This document shows, one piece after another, positions 36,816 through 46,074 of a DNA stretch of 64,000 nucleotides (positions are counted from its first letter, which is position 1; every line of letters starts with the position of its first letter). Under the pieces are notes generated by a model. The model saw only the letters and a program-made list of their open reading frames with translations, was not told the origin of the DNA and did no database searches. Position numbers and translations under genes: made by a program. Source of the DNA: an uncultured Lachnospiraceae bacterium (GTDB lineage: Bacteria; Bacillota; Clostridia; Lachnospirales; Lachnospiraceae); assembly GCA_910586615.1 (NCBI GenBank), contig CAJUJP010000012.1, positions 18,328-82,327 on the forward strand, written 5' to 3'.

Positions 36816-37742
36816 GTGGATAAAGTAGATGTTATCATCCCCGCCTATAAACCGGATCAGAAATTTTTGTCGCTGATCAAAAGGCTTGAGTGCCAGAGTG
36901 TGCCGGTGAACAGGATCATCGTCATGAATACGGAACAGAAATATTTTGACCGGCTGATCTATGGAACTTCTTTTCAGAAAGATTATCATAATATTATCGT
37001 GAAACATCTGGCCAAGAGAGAATTTGACCACGGAAGAACGAGAAACAAAGGCGTATCGCATTCCGATGCGGATTATTTTATCATGATGACACAGGATGCT
37101 GTGCCTGCCGATGAATATCTGGTGGAAAAACTGCTGGGACAGCTGCAGAGAAAAGATGTGGCAGTGGCTTATGGCAGACAGCTGGCCAACGAGGACAGTA
37201 GTGAGGCAGAGAAATATACCCGGAATTTTAACTATCCCGACCAGTCGGTTGTGAAGACTAAGGCTGATCTGGAACGACTGGGAATCAAGACCTTTTTCTG
37301 TTCCAATGTATGTGCCGCTTATGACCGGAAGATTTTCGACACATTGGGAGGTTTTGTGCGGCATACAATATTCAATGAAGATATGATCTATGCGGCAAAA
37401 GCGGTGGAAGCGGGGTACGGAATCGCCTATACTGCAGAGGCAAAGGTTTTTCATTCGCATGACGACGGCTATCGGAAACAGTTTCACAGGAACTTTGATC
37501 TGGGCGTTTCCCAGGCCGAGCACCCGGAAGTGTTCGCGGCATATCCGTCAGAATCGGAGGGGATCAGGCTGGTCAGACAGACTGTCAGTCATCTGCGCAA
37601 GACCGGGCACAGGCGGCAGATCCCTCATGTGATCCTGCAGAGCGGATGTAAGTATGCCGGATATGTGCTGGGAAAGAATTACCGCCGCCTGCCCGGAAGA
37701 ATGGTCACAGCGCTGTCTTCCGATAAGGATTACTGGCGGTAG
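36816..37742 (+). CDS. GT2 glycosyltransferase, rhamnosyltransferase-like
   Basis: GTG 36816 has GGAGG five bases upstream and opens directly into the GT2 fold (VDVIIPAYKPD); the longer frame from 36798 would put the ribosome site inside the gene. The 308-residue protein has REFDHGRTRNKGV, the metal-site region MMTQDAVPAD, FCSNVCAAY and a FNEDMIYAAKAV acceptor/base segment, matching rhamnosyl-type GT2 enzymes of rhamnan loci. It lies between the LCP gene and glmS and likely adds a side chain or a first rhamnose. Confidence 0.85.
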   Translation: MDKVDVIIPAYKPDQKFLSLIKRLECQSVPVNRIIVMNTEQKYFDRLIYGTSFQKDYHNIIVKHLAKREFDHGRTRNKGVSHSDADYFIMMTQDAVPADEYLVEKLLGQLQRKDVAVAYGRQLANEDSSEAEKYTRNFNYPDQSVVKTKADLERLGIKTFFCSNVCAAYDRKIFDTLGGFVRHTIFNEDMIYAAKAVEAGYGIAYTAEAKVFHSHDDGYRKQFHRNFDLGVSQAEHPEVFAAYPSESEGIRLVRQTVSHLRKTGHRRQIPHVILQSGCKYAGYVLGKNYRRLPGRMVTALSSDKDYWR

Positions 37743-37922
37743 AGCGCCGGCTGCAGTGAACTGCCCTGACAGGGAGAACAGTGCACGGATTTGAAATTTT
37801 GCAGCCTGGAATCAGGAAGACCCTGGTGAGAAACTTCAGGGAAATACTCCCGGTGTAAAAATCAGCATGACAGTTGAGCTCATCGAGAGAGATCAGGCAT
37901 AAAAGAGCAGGAGGATAACAAC
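37743..37922 (+). promoter_or_regulatory. structured glmS leader
   Basis: The 180-base gap contains GCAGT-GA-ACTGC, CCCTG-A-CAGGG, a long-range GGCTGCA/TGCAGCC pair and CCCTG/CAGGG around GTGAGAAACTT. The conserved core of the glmS ribozyme is not seen. No good promoter was found, so the structure may be a leader or processing signal. Confidence 0.35.
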
Positions 37923-39749
37923 ATGTGCGGAATTGTAGGATATATCGGAACGAAGCAGGCGGCTCCCATTATTCTGGACGGATTGTCCAAGCTGGAATAT
38001 CGGGGCTATGATTCGGCGGGCATGGCAATTTATGACGAGGGAAAGATTAATATCACCAAATCGGCGGGAAGGCTGAAAATACTTGAGAACATAACCCATG
38101 GCGGGGAGACCATGCCGGGTGTGTGCGGCATCGGACATACCAGATGGGCGACGCACGGTGTACCCAGCAATACCAATGCCCATCCCCATTTTAATACCGC
38201 TGAGACGATCACGGTGGTACATAACGGCATCATCGAGAATTATCTGCAGCTTCGCCGGATGCTCACAGACAAGGGCTATCATTTCGTGTCCGAGACGGAT
38301 ACGGAGGTGCTTGCCCATCTGCTGGATTATTATTATAAAGGAAATCCCATGGAGGCTGTAACGAAAGTGCTTCACCGGGTAGAAGGTTCTTACGCGCTGG
38401 GGATTCTTTTTGCAGACTGCCCGGATCAGATCTTTGCGGCAAGAAAAGACTCTCCGCTGATCGTGGGACAGAACGAAGACGGATGCTTTATCGCGTCGGA
38501 TGTTCCTGCGATTCTCAGATATACAAGAAAAGTTTATTATGTGGACAATCAGGAGATTGTGCGCCTGCGGGCAGACCATATGCATTTTTATACAGTGGAT
38601 GAAGAGGAGCTTGTCAAAGAGCCTGTCATGATTGACTGGGATGCCAATGCGGCGGAGAAGGCCGGATATGAGCATTTCATGTTAAAAGAAATGTATGAAC
38701 AGCCTAAAACTGTGACTGATACCATTTCGCCCAGAATCAAGAAGAACGATATCGTGATCGAAGAACTGAATATGACCGACGAGGAACTGCGCGGTATAAA
38801 GAAGATCCACATCGTGGCCTGCGGATCGGCATATCATGCGGGTGTGACCGGAAAGTATGTCATGGAAGGGCTGGCCAGAATTCCTGTAGAGGTGGATCTG
38901 GCTTCCGAGTTCAGATACCGCAATCCGATTCTGGAAGAGGGCGCTATGGTTATCGTGATCAGCCAGTCCGGGGAGACGGCGGATACGCTGGCGGCGCTCA
39001 GGGAATCAAAGGCAAGAGGTTTTCAGGTGCTGGGGATTGTCAATGTGGTGGGAAGCTCCATTGCAAGGGAGGCGGACAATGTGATGTATACCTGGGCCGG
39101 ACCGGAGATTGCCGTTGCCACTACCAAGGCATACAGCGCCCAGCTTGTTGCATTGTATCTGCTGGCAATCAAGCTTGGCAGAGTGCGGGGAGAGATAGAC
39201 GACCGGACCTATAAGTCCCTGCTGGGAGATTTAAAGTGTCTTCCTGATCAGATCGAACTGCTGCTTAACAACAAATTAAAAATACAGAAATTTGCCAACC
39301 GTTATATCGGTGCGAAGGACGTATTTTTCATCGGCAGAGGAATCGATTATGCGATCTCGCTGGAAGGTTCCCTGAAATTAAAGGAGATCTCCTATATTCA
39401 TTCCGAGGCATATGCGGCGGGTGAACTCAAACACGGGACGATTTCGCTGATTGAAGAAGGCACGCTGGTTGCGGCAGTTTCCACACAGCCCGATCTCTAT
39501 GCCAAAACCATCAGTAATATGGTGGAAGTCAAAGCCAGGGGAGCTTTTGTGCTGGCGGTCACCTGCGAGGAGAACAAAGAGATTGAGAAGGCGGCAGATT
39601 ACGTGATCTATATTCCGGAAACAAACCCATACTTTGCCAATTCACTGGCTATCATACCCCTTCAGCTGTTCGGATATTATGTGGCGGTGGGCAAAGGCTG
39701 TGATGTGGATAAGCCCAGAAATCTGGCGAAATCGGTCACAGTTGAATAA
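37923..39749 (+). CDS. glmS: glutamine-fructose-6-phosphate aminotransferase GlmS
   Basis: The 608-residue enzyme makes glucosamine 6-phosphate, the entry to UDP-GlcNAc for peptidoglycan and polysaccharides. The glutaminase domain begins with the catalytic Cys2 in MCGIVGYIG and contains GIGHTRWATHG and HNGIIENY. Two SIS sugar-isomerase domains follow, with ACGSAYHAG, ISQSGETADTLAAL and the C-terminal DKPRNLAKSVTVE that carries the catalytic Lys. Full length. A GGAGG lies eight bases before the ATG. Confidence 0.97.
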   Translation: MCGIVGYIGTKQAAPIILDGLSKLEYRGYDSAGMAIYDEGKINITKSAGRLKILENITHGGETMPGVCGIGHTRWATHGVPSNTNAHPHFNTAETITVVHNGIIENYLQLRRMLTDKGYHFVSETDTEVLAHLLDYYYKGNPMEAVTKVLHRVEGSYALGILFADCPDQIFAARKDSPLIVGQNEDGCFIASDVPAILRYTRKVYYVDNQEIVRLRADHMHFYTVDEEELVKEPVMIDWDANAAEKAGYEHFMLKEMYEQPKTVTDTISPRIKKNDIVIEELNMTDEELRGIKKIHIVACGSAYHAGVTGKYVMEGLARIPVEVDLASEFRYRNPILEEGAMVIVISQSGETADTLAALRESKARGFQVLGIVNVVGSSIAREADNVMYTWAGPEIAVATTKAYSAQLVALYLLAIKLGRVRGEIDDRTYKSLLGDLKCLPDQIELLLNNKLKIQKFANRYIGAKDVFFIGRGIDYAISLEGSLKLKEISYIHSEAYAAGELKHGTISLIEEGTLVAAVSTQPDLYAKTISNMVEVKARGAFVLAVTCEENKEIEKAADYVIYIPETNPYFANSLAIIPLQLFGYYVAVGKGCDVDKPRNLAKSVTVE

Positions 39750-39782
39750 AACAGAATCAAAAAATAATTTGTGAAATACAAA

Positions 39783-39861
39783 AAAGCATCCTTACAGTGG
39801 AGGTGCTGCCGGATCAGAGTAACCATTTGACCTTTGGCGGCCGTTCACGGCAGGATGCTTT
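39783..39861 (+). terminator. long-loop hairpin after glmS
   Basis: AAAGCATCC (39783-39791) pairs perfectly with GGATGCTTT (39853-39861), and an inner TGCCG/CGGCA pair shortens the loop. A T-rich TGTCCGTTTTG follows. It may be a terminator or part of a structured RNA; the 60-base loop is unusual for a plain terminator. Confidence 0.4.
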
Positions 39862-39995
39862 GTCCGTTTTGTTTAAAAAACACAAATTTAATAAAAAGTT
39901 GTCACACTTTAAACACAATTAGAGAATATACTGACTTCAAGATCAAAGAAAAAACGGCGCCAGGCCGAGGTAATAGAGGAAAGGAGCAGATCATT

Positions 39996-41705
39996 ATGTA
40001 TGACAACAACTATTCGGGCGTAAACAATGGAACGGAAGACAATGCCGCATCAATGAGCAGATACAGCACGACACCAAATCAGGACAGTACAGTACAGAAT
40101 CAGGATGGGGCAGTGCAGAATCAGGACACGGCAGTACAGAGCCAGGCAACGACAATGCAGAATCAGGACGGTGTGAGGCAGAACGCAGGCATGATCACAC
40201 AGGATCAGAACAGTATGGCGCAGAGGAATCCCCTGTCATGGAATCAGGGAGCCGGACAGCAGAACCGGAATACCTATGGTGCACAGGCGGCAGGCGGTTA
40301 TAACAGGAGCGCATACCAGAATGGAACCTATGCACAGAATATGGCAGGAACTCCCTATGAAAACCGCGGGGCAGGCACATATCATTACGGCAATACCTAT
40401 CCAAATGATTTTAATCAGGCGGGAAATCAGGCAGGACATAAGAAGGCGGAGAAGAAGCCGCACAAATTCGGTTTTGTAAAAAAGGCTCTTGTCTGTGTAT
40501 CGCTGGGACTGATGTTTGGTGTTTTTGCCGGACTGGGACTGTATGGCGTACAGTATGTTACAGGGGCCTTGGACGGTAAGACAGACAGCAGTGATACCGC
40601 AAAATTGGAGACCATGGCAGGAGATGTTGAAAAGACAGACGGTGAAGCGGCCAAGAAGAGCGGAGATGCCATTGCAGAGAGCGGCATTCATGTGACAGAC
40701 AGCCTGAGCACAGTGGTGGCGGATGTCTCCAATGTGGTAAAAGAAGTTATGCCCTCCATCGTTTCCATCAATAATCATTTTACGGAAAAGGTATCCTATT
40801 TCGGGCAGACGCTGACCAGTGAAGCGGATTCCAGTGGTTCCGGTATCATTGTGGGGCAGAACGACACGGAATTGCTGATTGTGACCAACTACCATGTAAT
40901 TCAGGATACGGATAAATTAACGGTACAGTTTGTGGAGGGAAGTGAAGCAGAAGCTTCTGTCAAAGGTACGGATGCAGGCATGGATCTGGCTGTGATCGCG
41001 GTTCCTATCAGTTCTGTGGAGGGCAGCACTATGGATGAGATTGCCATCGCGACACTTGGCGATTCCGATGCTCTTGTAGTAGGAGAGCCGGCCATTGCCA
41101 TCGGAAATTCTCTCGGCTACGGACAGTCTGTCACCACCGGCGTAATCAGCGCTCTGGACAGAAGCATAGAACTGTCGGAGGGATCAGAGGGCACTTTTAT
41201 CCAGACAGATGCGGCGATCAATCCGGGTAATTCCGGCGGCGCACTTCTGAATATGAAGGGTGAAGTGATCGGGATCAATTCCAACAAGATCGGCGGAAGC
41301 GTGGTGGAAGGCATGGGCTATGCGATTCCTATCTCCGCGGCAAGCCCGATCATTGCGGAACTGATGCTGAAGGAGACGAAGAATAAAGTTGCGGAGGAAG
41401 AGAGAGGTTATCTGGGCATTGCAGGAATCACTGTCATTCCCTACCTGATAGAGACTTACGGTATGCCGGAAGGCGTCTACATTTCCCAGGTGTACGAGAA
41501 CACGGCGGCAGAGCAGGCGGGGCTTCATAAAGGTGACATTATTACAGAGTTTAACGGGGAAAAAGTTGCTTCCATGGAAGAGCTTATGGCGGAAATGGAA
41601 TTTTATGCCAAAGGGACAACTGTAAATATGACAGTGGTGTCACCCGGAAACAACGGCTATGAAGAAAAGACGGTGCAGATCACATTGGGTAACAAGGTAG
41701 AATAA
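39996..41705 (+). CDS. HtrA/DegP-like membrane-anchored serine protease
   Basis: ATG 39996 has AAAGGAG upstream; a longer frame from 39834 runs through the glmS terminator and is rejected. The 569-residue protein has a Gln/Asn-rich cytoplasmic tail of about 160 residues with VQNQD-type repeats, one membrane segment (163-188), a trypsin-like domain and one PDZ domain (about 455-569). The triad is His 300 (TNYHVI), Asp 330 (GMDLAVI) and Ser 413 (GNSGGAL). HtrA proteases remove damaged exported proteins. The tail is longer and more repetitive than usual. Confidence 0.93.
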   Translation: MYDNNYSGVNNGTEDNAASMSRYSTTPNQDSTVQNQDGAVQNQDTAVQSQATTMQNQDGVRQNAGMITQDQNSMAQRNPLSWNQGAGQQNRNTYGAQAAGGYNRSAYQNGTYAQNMAGTPYENRGAGTYHYGNTYPNDFNQAGNQAGHKKAEKKPHKFGFVKKALVCVSLGLMFGVFAGLGLYGVQYVTGALDGKTDSSDTAKLETMAGDVEKTDGEAAKKSGDAIAESGIHVTDSLSTVVADVSNVVKEVMPSIVSINNHFTEKVSYFGQTLTSEADSSGSGIIVGQNDTELLIVTNYHVIQDTDKLTVQFVEGSEAEASVKGTDAGMDLAVIAVPISSVEGSTMDEIAIATLGDSDALVVGEPAIAIGNSLGYGQSVTTGVISALDRSIELSEGSEGTFIQTDAAINPGNSGGALLNMKGEVIGINSNKIGGSVVEGMGYAIPISAASPIIAELMLKETKNKVAEEERGYLGIAGITVIPYLIETYGMPEGVYISQVYENTAAEQAGLHKGDIITEFNGEKVASMEELMAEMEFYAKGTTVNMTVVSPGNNGYEEKTVQITLGNKVE

Positions 41706-41718
41706 AGGCAGATCATAC

Positions 41719-41745
41719 AAAAGGCGGTCGAAAGGCCGCCTTTCT
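41719..41745 (+). terminator. terminator of the HtrA gene
   Basis: AAAGGCGG (41720-41727) and CCGCCTTT (41736-41743) form a perfect 8-bp stem; a short T/C-rich tail follows, 14 bases after the stop. Confidence 0.7.
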
Positions 41746-41765
41746 CCTGTGTACTTTAGAAATTG

Positions 41766-41794
41766 TTTACTTGTGGGAAACTGTTTTTTATACT
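41766..41794 (+). promoter_or_regulatory. promoter of the ClpX-like operon
   Basis: TTTACT at 41766-41771 and TATACT at 41789-41794 are separated by 17 bases, between the HtrA terminator and the start codon at 41961. Confidence 0.55.
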
Positions 41795-41960
41795 ATCATA
41801 AAAATATATATTAAAATAACAGCGTTTTCTTCTGTCAGCGATGGGAAGGGACATGACAGAGAACAGGATAGACACATGATTGCCCGGACGGCACTGAGCA
41901 TGGATTTTTATCTGCCGGCGGAAGGCCGTGGACAATTACAGGAACAGATGGAGGCTGAAT

Positions 41961-43709
41961 ATGAGTAATGACAGATATGATGATATAAATGAAAGAAACA
42001 CCAGAGAAGAAGAGATCAGGTCTTATGATTTCAGGGAGCTGGAAGACGGCGAGGAACAGCGGGAAGCACTCAGAAGCAGGAAGAGAGAGCAGGATAAACT
42101 GCGGGCGGAGCAGCAGGACAATCCGGACGGTCAGGAAAGTGACGCATACAGGGCAGACCGGGAGAGGGCAGAGCAGAGAAGCCCGCACCAGAAAGAAAGG
42201 GATCAGACAGATGGCGGCCGGGAGGCTGATGATTTGCAGGAAGCGGACCGGGAGCCGGAGAATAAAAAAGATAAGAAACAGGAAGTGAGCAGTACGGACG
42301 GCGGATCCCACAGTGATTACGAGGACGTGTGCTTTATATGCCGCCGGCCGGAGAGCAAGACAGGTAAGATGTTCCATCTTCCCAATAATATCTGCGTCTG
42401 TCCCGACTGTATGTACAAGACCATGGATACGGTCAGCCAGTTTGACTATCAGGGAATGCTGAACACGCCGACCATGGCGGATATCAATAACGGCAAGGGC
42501 TTTCCCAATATCAGCTTTGTAAATCTGGCGGACTTACAGGGGGACGGCGGCATTCCTAACAAGCAGAAACCGAAGAAAAAGAAGAAAGCGGATGAGAAGC
42601 CGGAGATTGATATCAGGAATATTATGCCGCCCCATAAGATCAAAGAGAAACTTGACGAGTATGTGGTGGGGCAGGAACATGCCAAAAAAGTAGTCTCTGT
42701 GGCTGTGTATAATCATTATAAACGGGTGGCCACAGGAACAATGGATGAGATAGAGATCGAGAAATCCAATATGCTGATGATCGGGCCTACAGGCTGCGGT
42801 AAGACATATCTGGTGAAAACGCTGGCAAGGCTTCTGGATGTGCCGCTGGCGATTACCGACGCTACGTCCCTGACAGAAGCCGGTTATATCGGTGATGATA
42901 TCGAGAGCGTGGTATCAAAGCTTCTGGCAGCGGCAGACAACGATGTGGAGCGGGCAGAACAGGGCATTATTTTCATTGATGAGATTGACAAGATCGCCAA
43001 GAAGAAAAATACCAACTCACGTGATGTCAGCGGCGAGTCTGTTCAACAGGGGATGTTGAAACTGTTGGAGGGCGCAGACGTGGAAGTACCGGTGGGTGCC
43101 AACTCCAAGAATGCCATGGTGCCGCTGGCCACGGTCAATACGAGAAATATTCTGTTTATCTGCGGCGGCGCGTTTCCGGATCTTGAGGAAATCATCAAGC
43201 AGAGACTGAATAAACGCACGTCCATCGGCTATAATGCGGAACTGCGGGATAAATATGACAAGGAAAAAAATATTCTCAGCAGAGTGACAGTGGAGGATAT
43301 CAAAAAATTCGGCATGATTCCCGAATTTATCGGACGGCTTCCGATTGTCTTTACGCTGGAAGGTCTGGGCCGGGAAATGCTGGTCAAGATTCTGGCGGAG
43401 CCAAGAAATGCGATTCTGAAGCAGTATCAGAAGCTGCTTGATCTGGATGAGGTGAAACTGGAATTTGAACAGGGAGCGCTGGAAGCAATTGCCGAGAAGG
43501 CGATGGAGAAAGATACCGGAGCCCGGGCGCTGCGCGCGATTATTGAAGAATTTATGCTGGATATCATGTATGAAGTTCCCAAAGACGATAACATCGGCCG
43601 GGTAACAATCACCAGAGAGTATATTGAAGGAACGGGCGGCCCGATCATTGATATCCGCAGTAACTCGCTGGAACATCCTGACAGGCTGAATGTAATTGAG
43701 CAGGGATGA
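41961..43709 (+). CDS. ClpX-type AAA+ unfoldase paralogue with long charged N-terminus
   Basis: ATG 41961 follows GGAGG by six bases. The 582-residue protein is about 150 residues longer than ordinary ClpX. Residues 1-118 are a very charged, disordered tail. A zinc finger follows, with C124/C127 and C147/C150. The AAA+ core has Walker A GPTGCGKT (275-282), pore loop GYIGDD, and Walker B IIFIDEIDK with D340 and E341. The ClpP-docking IGF loop of ClpX reads IGY here (KRTSIGYNAEL). It should unfold proteins with ATP, alone or with ClpP. No clpP lies nearby, and a canonical clpX is expected elsewhere. Confidence 0.9.
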   Translation: MSNDRYDDINERNTREEEIRSYDFRELEDGEEQREALRSRKREQDKLRAEQQDNPDGQESDAYRADRERAEQRSPHQKERDQTDGGREADDLQEADREPENKKDKKQEVSSTDGGSHSDYEDVCFICRRPESKTGKMFHLPNNICVCPDCMYKTMDTVSQFDYQGMLNTPTMADINNGKGFPNISFVNLADLQGDGGIPNKQKPKKKKKADEKPEIDIRNIMPPHKIKEKLDEYVVGQEHAKKVVSVAVYNHYKRVATGTMDEIEIEKSNMLMIGPTGCGKTYLVKTLARLLDVPLAITDATSLTEAGYIGDDIESVVSKLLAAADNDVERAEQGIIFIDEIDKIAKKKNTNSRDVSGESVQQGMLKLLEGADVEVPVGANSKNAMVPLATVNTRNILFICGGAFPDLEEIIKQRLNKRTSIGYNAELRDKYDKEKNILSRVTVEDIKKFGMIPEFIGRLPIVFTLEGLGREMLVKILAEPRNAILKQYQKLLDLDEVKLEFEQGALEAIAEKAMEKDTGARALRAIIEEFMLDIMYEVPKDDNIGRVTITREYIEGTGGPIIDIRSNSLEHPDRLNVIEQG

Positions 43710-43767
43710 TCCGGCGCACCGGAATAACAGGACAAAGCACATAGACATAATATAATAGGAAAGACCG

Positions 43768-45510
43768 GTGGAAAGAGCAGTTTGCAATAATAGCAACTGT
43801 TATTGTAATGAAATGACTTGTAAGGAAAAGATATTATCCAACGAGTACGCTGATCTGATCACAGATTATGTGGTGGCAGACGAATTGTCAGGGTCGGCCC
43901 CTATGGACTTTTGTTTTCATGGAATAGATGATGGATACGGGGTGGCAAATGTGAACCGCACCATGATCCCGCCCATGTCGATCGGTGTATTCGGCTATTC
44001 GGCTATCCCGGTGGTATATGGTCTGATGCAGGCGGGGGATGATATTTTTAATCCTGAGAATCTGGCGCAGACCGGAAGCATTCAGGTTCAGAATCCGCCA
44101 TTGTCCCTGCAAGGGGCGGGAGTTGTTATGGGCTTTATTGATACCGGAATCCGCTATGAACTGGACGTGTTCAGGCGGGAGGACGGCAGCAGCCGCATCA
44201 TGGCAATCTGGGATCAGACCATTCAGGACGGGGAACCGCCGGAAGGGTTTTTGTACGGAACGGAGTATACAAAGGCAGATATTGACCGGGCGCTGCAGAC
44301 TGACGTGCCGGAGCTGACTGTGCCCACGACGGATACCAACGGCCACGGCACGCAGATGGCGTCTGTGGCGGCAGGCAGTATTCTGAACCAGGGCCTGACG
44401 TTCAGAGGGGCCGCGCCACAGGCGGATATCGCAGTGGTCAAGGTTAAAGGAGCCAAACAGTATCTCAGGGATTATTATCTGCTGGCGGAAGATGCAGTTG
44501 CTTTTCAGGAAAATGATATCATGGAGGCGGTCAGGTATCTGGAACGGATGGCCATTGCACTGCACAGGCCGGTGGTGATCGTGCTTGGCATCGGTACGAA
44601 TCTGGGCAGCCACAGCGGCACATCGCCGCTGGCATCCTATCTGAACAGCGTGGCAAGGCGCCGAAGTCGCGCCATTATTGTATGCGGAGGCAACGAAGGC
44701 GATAAAGAACACCACTACGGACATTCCGTGCCGGATACGGTGGAGATCCGCGTTGCAGAAGAGACAAAAGGATTTTGCATGGAACTGTGGGGGACGCTGC
44801 CGGATACATTTTCCATCCGGGTGCGCTCACCGGGAGGTGAGACCTCTCAGGAGATCGACTTCAGAAGCAGAGAGGACCGGGTCATTGATTTTATTTTTGA
44901 ACGTACACGCATTATCGTGAGCAATCTGGTGGTGGAACGGGACGCGGGAGAGCAGTTGATTTTCTTCCGTTTTGAAGAGCCTACGCCGGGAATCTGGAAT
45001 CTGCAGGTATACCCTTCGGAGACTTTGACCAAAGGGAACGGTGCTTTTCATATCTGGCTGCCTGTTACGGAATTTTTGGACACGGAAGTTGGTTTTCTGG
45101 CACCCAGCCCGGATGTGACGTTGACGGAGCCGGCCAATACGGAGAGGGTCATTACCATTTCCGGCTATGACGGGCTGTCGGGAAGCTGGTATCCACAGTC
45201 CGGGCGGGGATTTACAAAAAACGGTGCGATCAAGCCGGATCTGTGCGCTCCCGGCGTACAGGTATCAACGGCATTGGGCCCGGCCACCGGTTCCAGTATG
45301 GCGGCGGCCATGGCGGCGGGCTGTGTGGCGCAGTTTATGGAGTGGGCGGTGGTGGACGGCAATGTGCCCACGGTGGAGAGCCGGGCCATTAAGAGCTTCC
45401 TGATCCGCAGTGCCGACCGGTCGGAGAACATCGTGTATCCTGACCGCAGATGGGGATTTGGAAAACTTGACATCAACGGAACCTTTGAGGCATTGGCGAG
45501 GCTGTCGTAA
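43768..45510 (+). CDS. CspA-like S8 subtilisin-family peptidase
   Basis: The 580-residue protein starts at GTG 43768, five bases after an AGGAAAG; ATG 43810 is an alternative that would remove a Cys/Asn-rich start. It has no signal peptide. The subtilase triad is Asp 125 (FIDTGI), His 193 (NGHGTQMAS) and Ser 510 (GSSMAAAM). The His and Ser segments are separated by a 300-residue stretch that includes a beta-rich insert (about 330-450), as in Clostridium Csp proteases with a jelly-roll domain. Csp proteases act in spore germination, but many gut Firmicutes carry non-spore relatives, so the substrate is open. It sits 58 bases after the ClpX-like gene. Confidence 0.88.
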   Translation: MERAVCNNSNCYCNEMTCKEKILSNEYADLITDYVVADELSGSAPMDFCFHGIDDGYGVANVNRTMIPPMSIGVFGYSAIPVVYGLMQAGDDIFNPENLAQTGSIQVQNPPLSLQGAGVVMGFIDTGIRYELDVFRREDGSSRIMAIWDQTIQDGEPPEGFLYGTEYTKADIDRALQTDVPELTVPTTDTNGHGTQMASVAAGSILNQGLTFRGAAPQADIAVVKVKGAKQYLRDYYLLAEDAVAFQENDIMEAVRYLERMAIALHRPVVIVLGIGTNLGSHSGTSPLASYLNSVARRRSRAIIVCGGNEGDKEHHYGHSVPDTVEIRVAEETKGFCMELWGTLPDTFSIRVRSPGGETSQEIDFRSREDRVIDFIFERTRIIVSNLVVERDAGEQLIFFRFEEPTPGIWNLQVYPSETLTKGNGAFHIWLPVTEFLDTEVGFLAPSPDVTLTEPANTERVITISGYDGLSGSWYPQSGRGFTKNGAIKPDLCAPGVQVSTALGPATGSSMAAAMAAGCVAQFMEWAVVDGNVPTVESRAIKSFLIRSADRSENIVYPDRRWGFGKLDINGTFEALARLS

Positions 45511-45547
45511 TAAAGCGACCTCCGGCTGTATGACCAGGGAGAAAAAT

Positions 45548-46009
45548 ATGGCAATCTTAGGATATTCATGTCTGGCAATGGGGATCTTTGTGCTGGACCT
45601 TTTGATTAAAAACCGCGTAGAGCGCACAGAGACAGAGGGGCAGGAGGAAGCTGTCTGCGGCGGCCGGCTTCTGCTTCGCAGGCATCATAACAAAGGAGCG
45701 TTTTTGAATGCCGGGGAGCGCAGACAGGGCGTGGTGGCGGCTTTGTCCGTTGTCCTGACGTTAGGGGCGACGGTGCTGTTTCTGGTGACGTTCACTTTTC
45801 GGGGCAGCACAATGCTGCGGGCCGGACTGGCGCTTCTGCTGGGCGGCGCATACAGCAACACGTATGACAGGCTGGTGCGCAAGTATGTGGTGGATTACGT
45901 GAGTTTTCCGGTGAAAAATAAAAAAATCAGAAATATTGTATTCAATATCTCTGATTTCTGTATTATGATCGGCGCTCTTTTCATGGTGCTTGGAAGCGCA
46001 GAAAAATAA
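45548..46009 (+). CDS. signal peptidase II-like membrane protein
   Basis: ATG 45548 is preceded by AGGGAG; the open frame upstream overlaps the subtilase gene. The 153-residue protein has four hydrophobic segments and LspA-like motifs: HNKGAFLN, then GGAYSNTYDRLVR and FNISDFCIMIG. The two Asp residues in YDR and SDF match the catalytic pair of lipoprotein signal peptidase, but the usual GNxxDR is altered and a canonical LspA is expected elsewhere. It may process a specific lipoprotein or have a changed role. It ends the ClpX-subtilase cluster. Confidence 0.75.
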   Translation: MAILGYSCLAMGIFVLDLLIKNRVERTETEGQEEAVCGGRLLLRRHHNKGAFLNAGERRQGVVAALSVVLTLGATVLFLVTFTFRGSTMLRAGLALLLGGAYSNTYDRLVRKYVVDYVSFPVKNKKIRNIVFNISDFCIMIGALFMVLGSAEK

Positions 46010-46020
46010 TGTAATCGTAT

Positions 46021-46074
46021 AAGGTGGAACTGTTGTGCGGCTATGTCTAAGCCGTGATGACCGTTCCACTTTTT
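46021..46074 (+). terminator. terminator overlapping the 3' end of arcC
   Basis: GTGGAAC (46024-46030) pairs with GTTCCAC (46063-46069), an inner CGGCT/AGCCG pair stacks on it, and T5 follows. It ends the ClpX-like transcription unit inside the last codons of the convergent carbamate kinase gene. Confidence 0.6.

Noticed and set aside
37743..37922. glmS ribozyme in the glmS leader
   Set aside because: An AGCGCC occurs at the right side of the gene, but the conserved core segments of the ribozyme (for example the TTGACGAGG-like and TATCGA-like parts) are not found.
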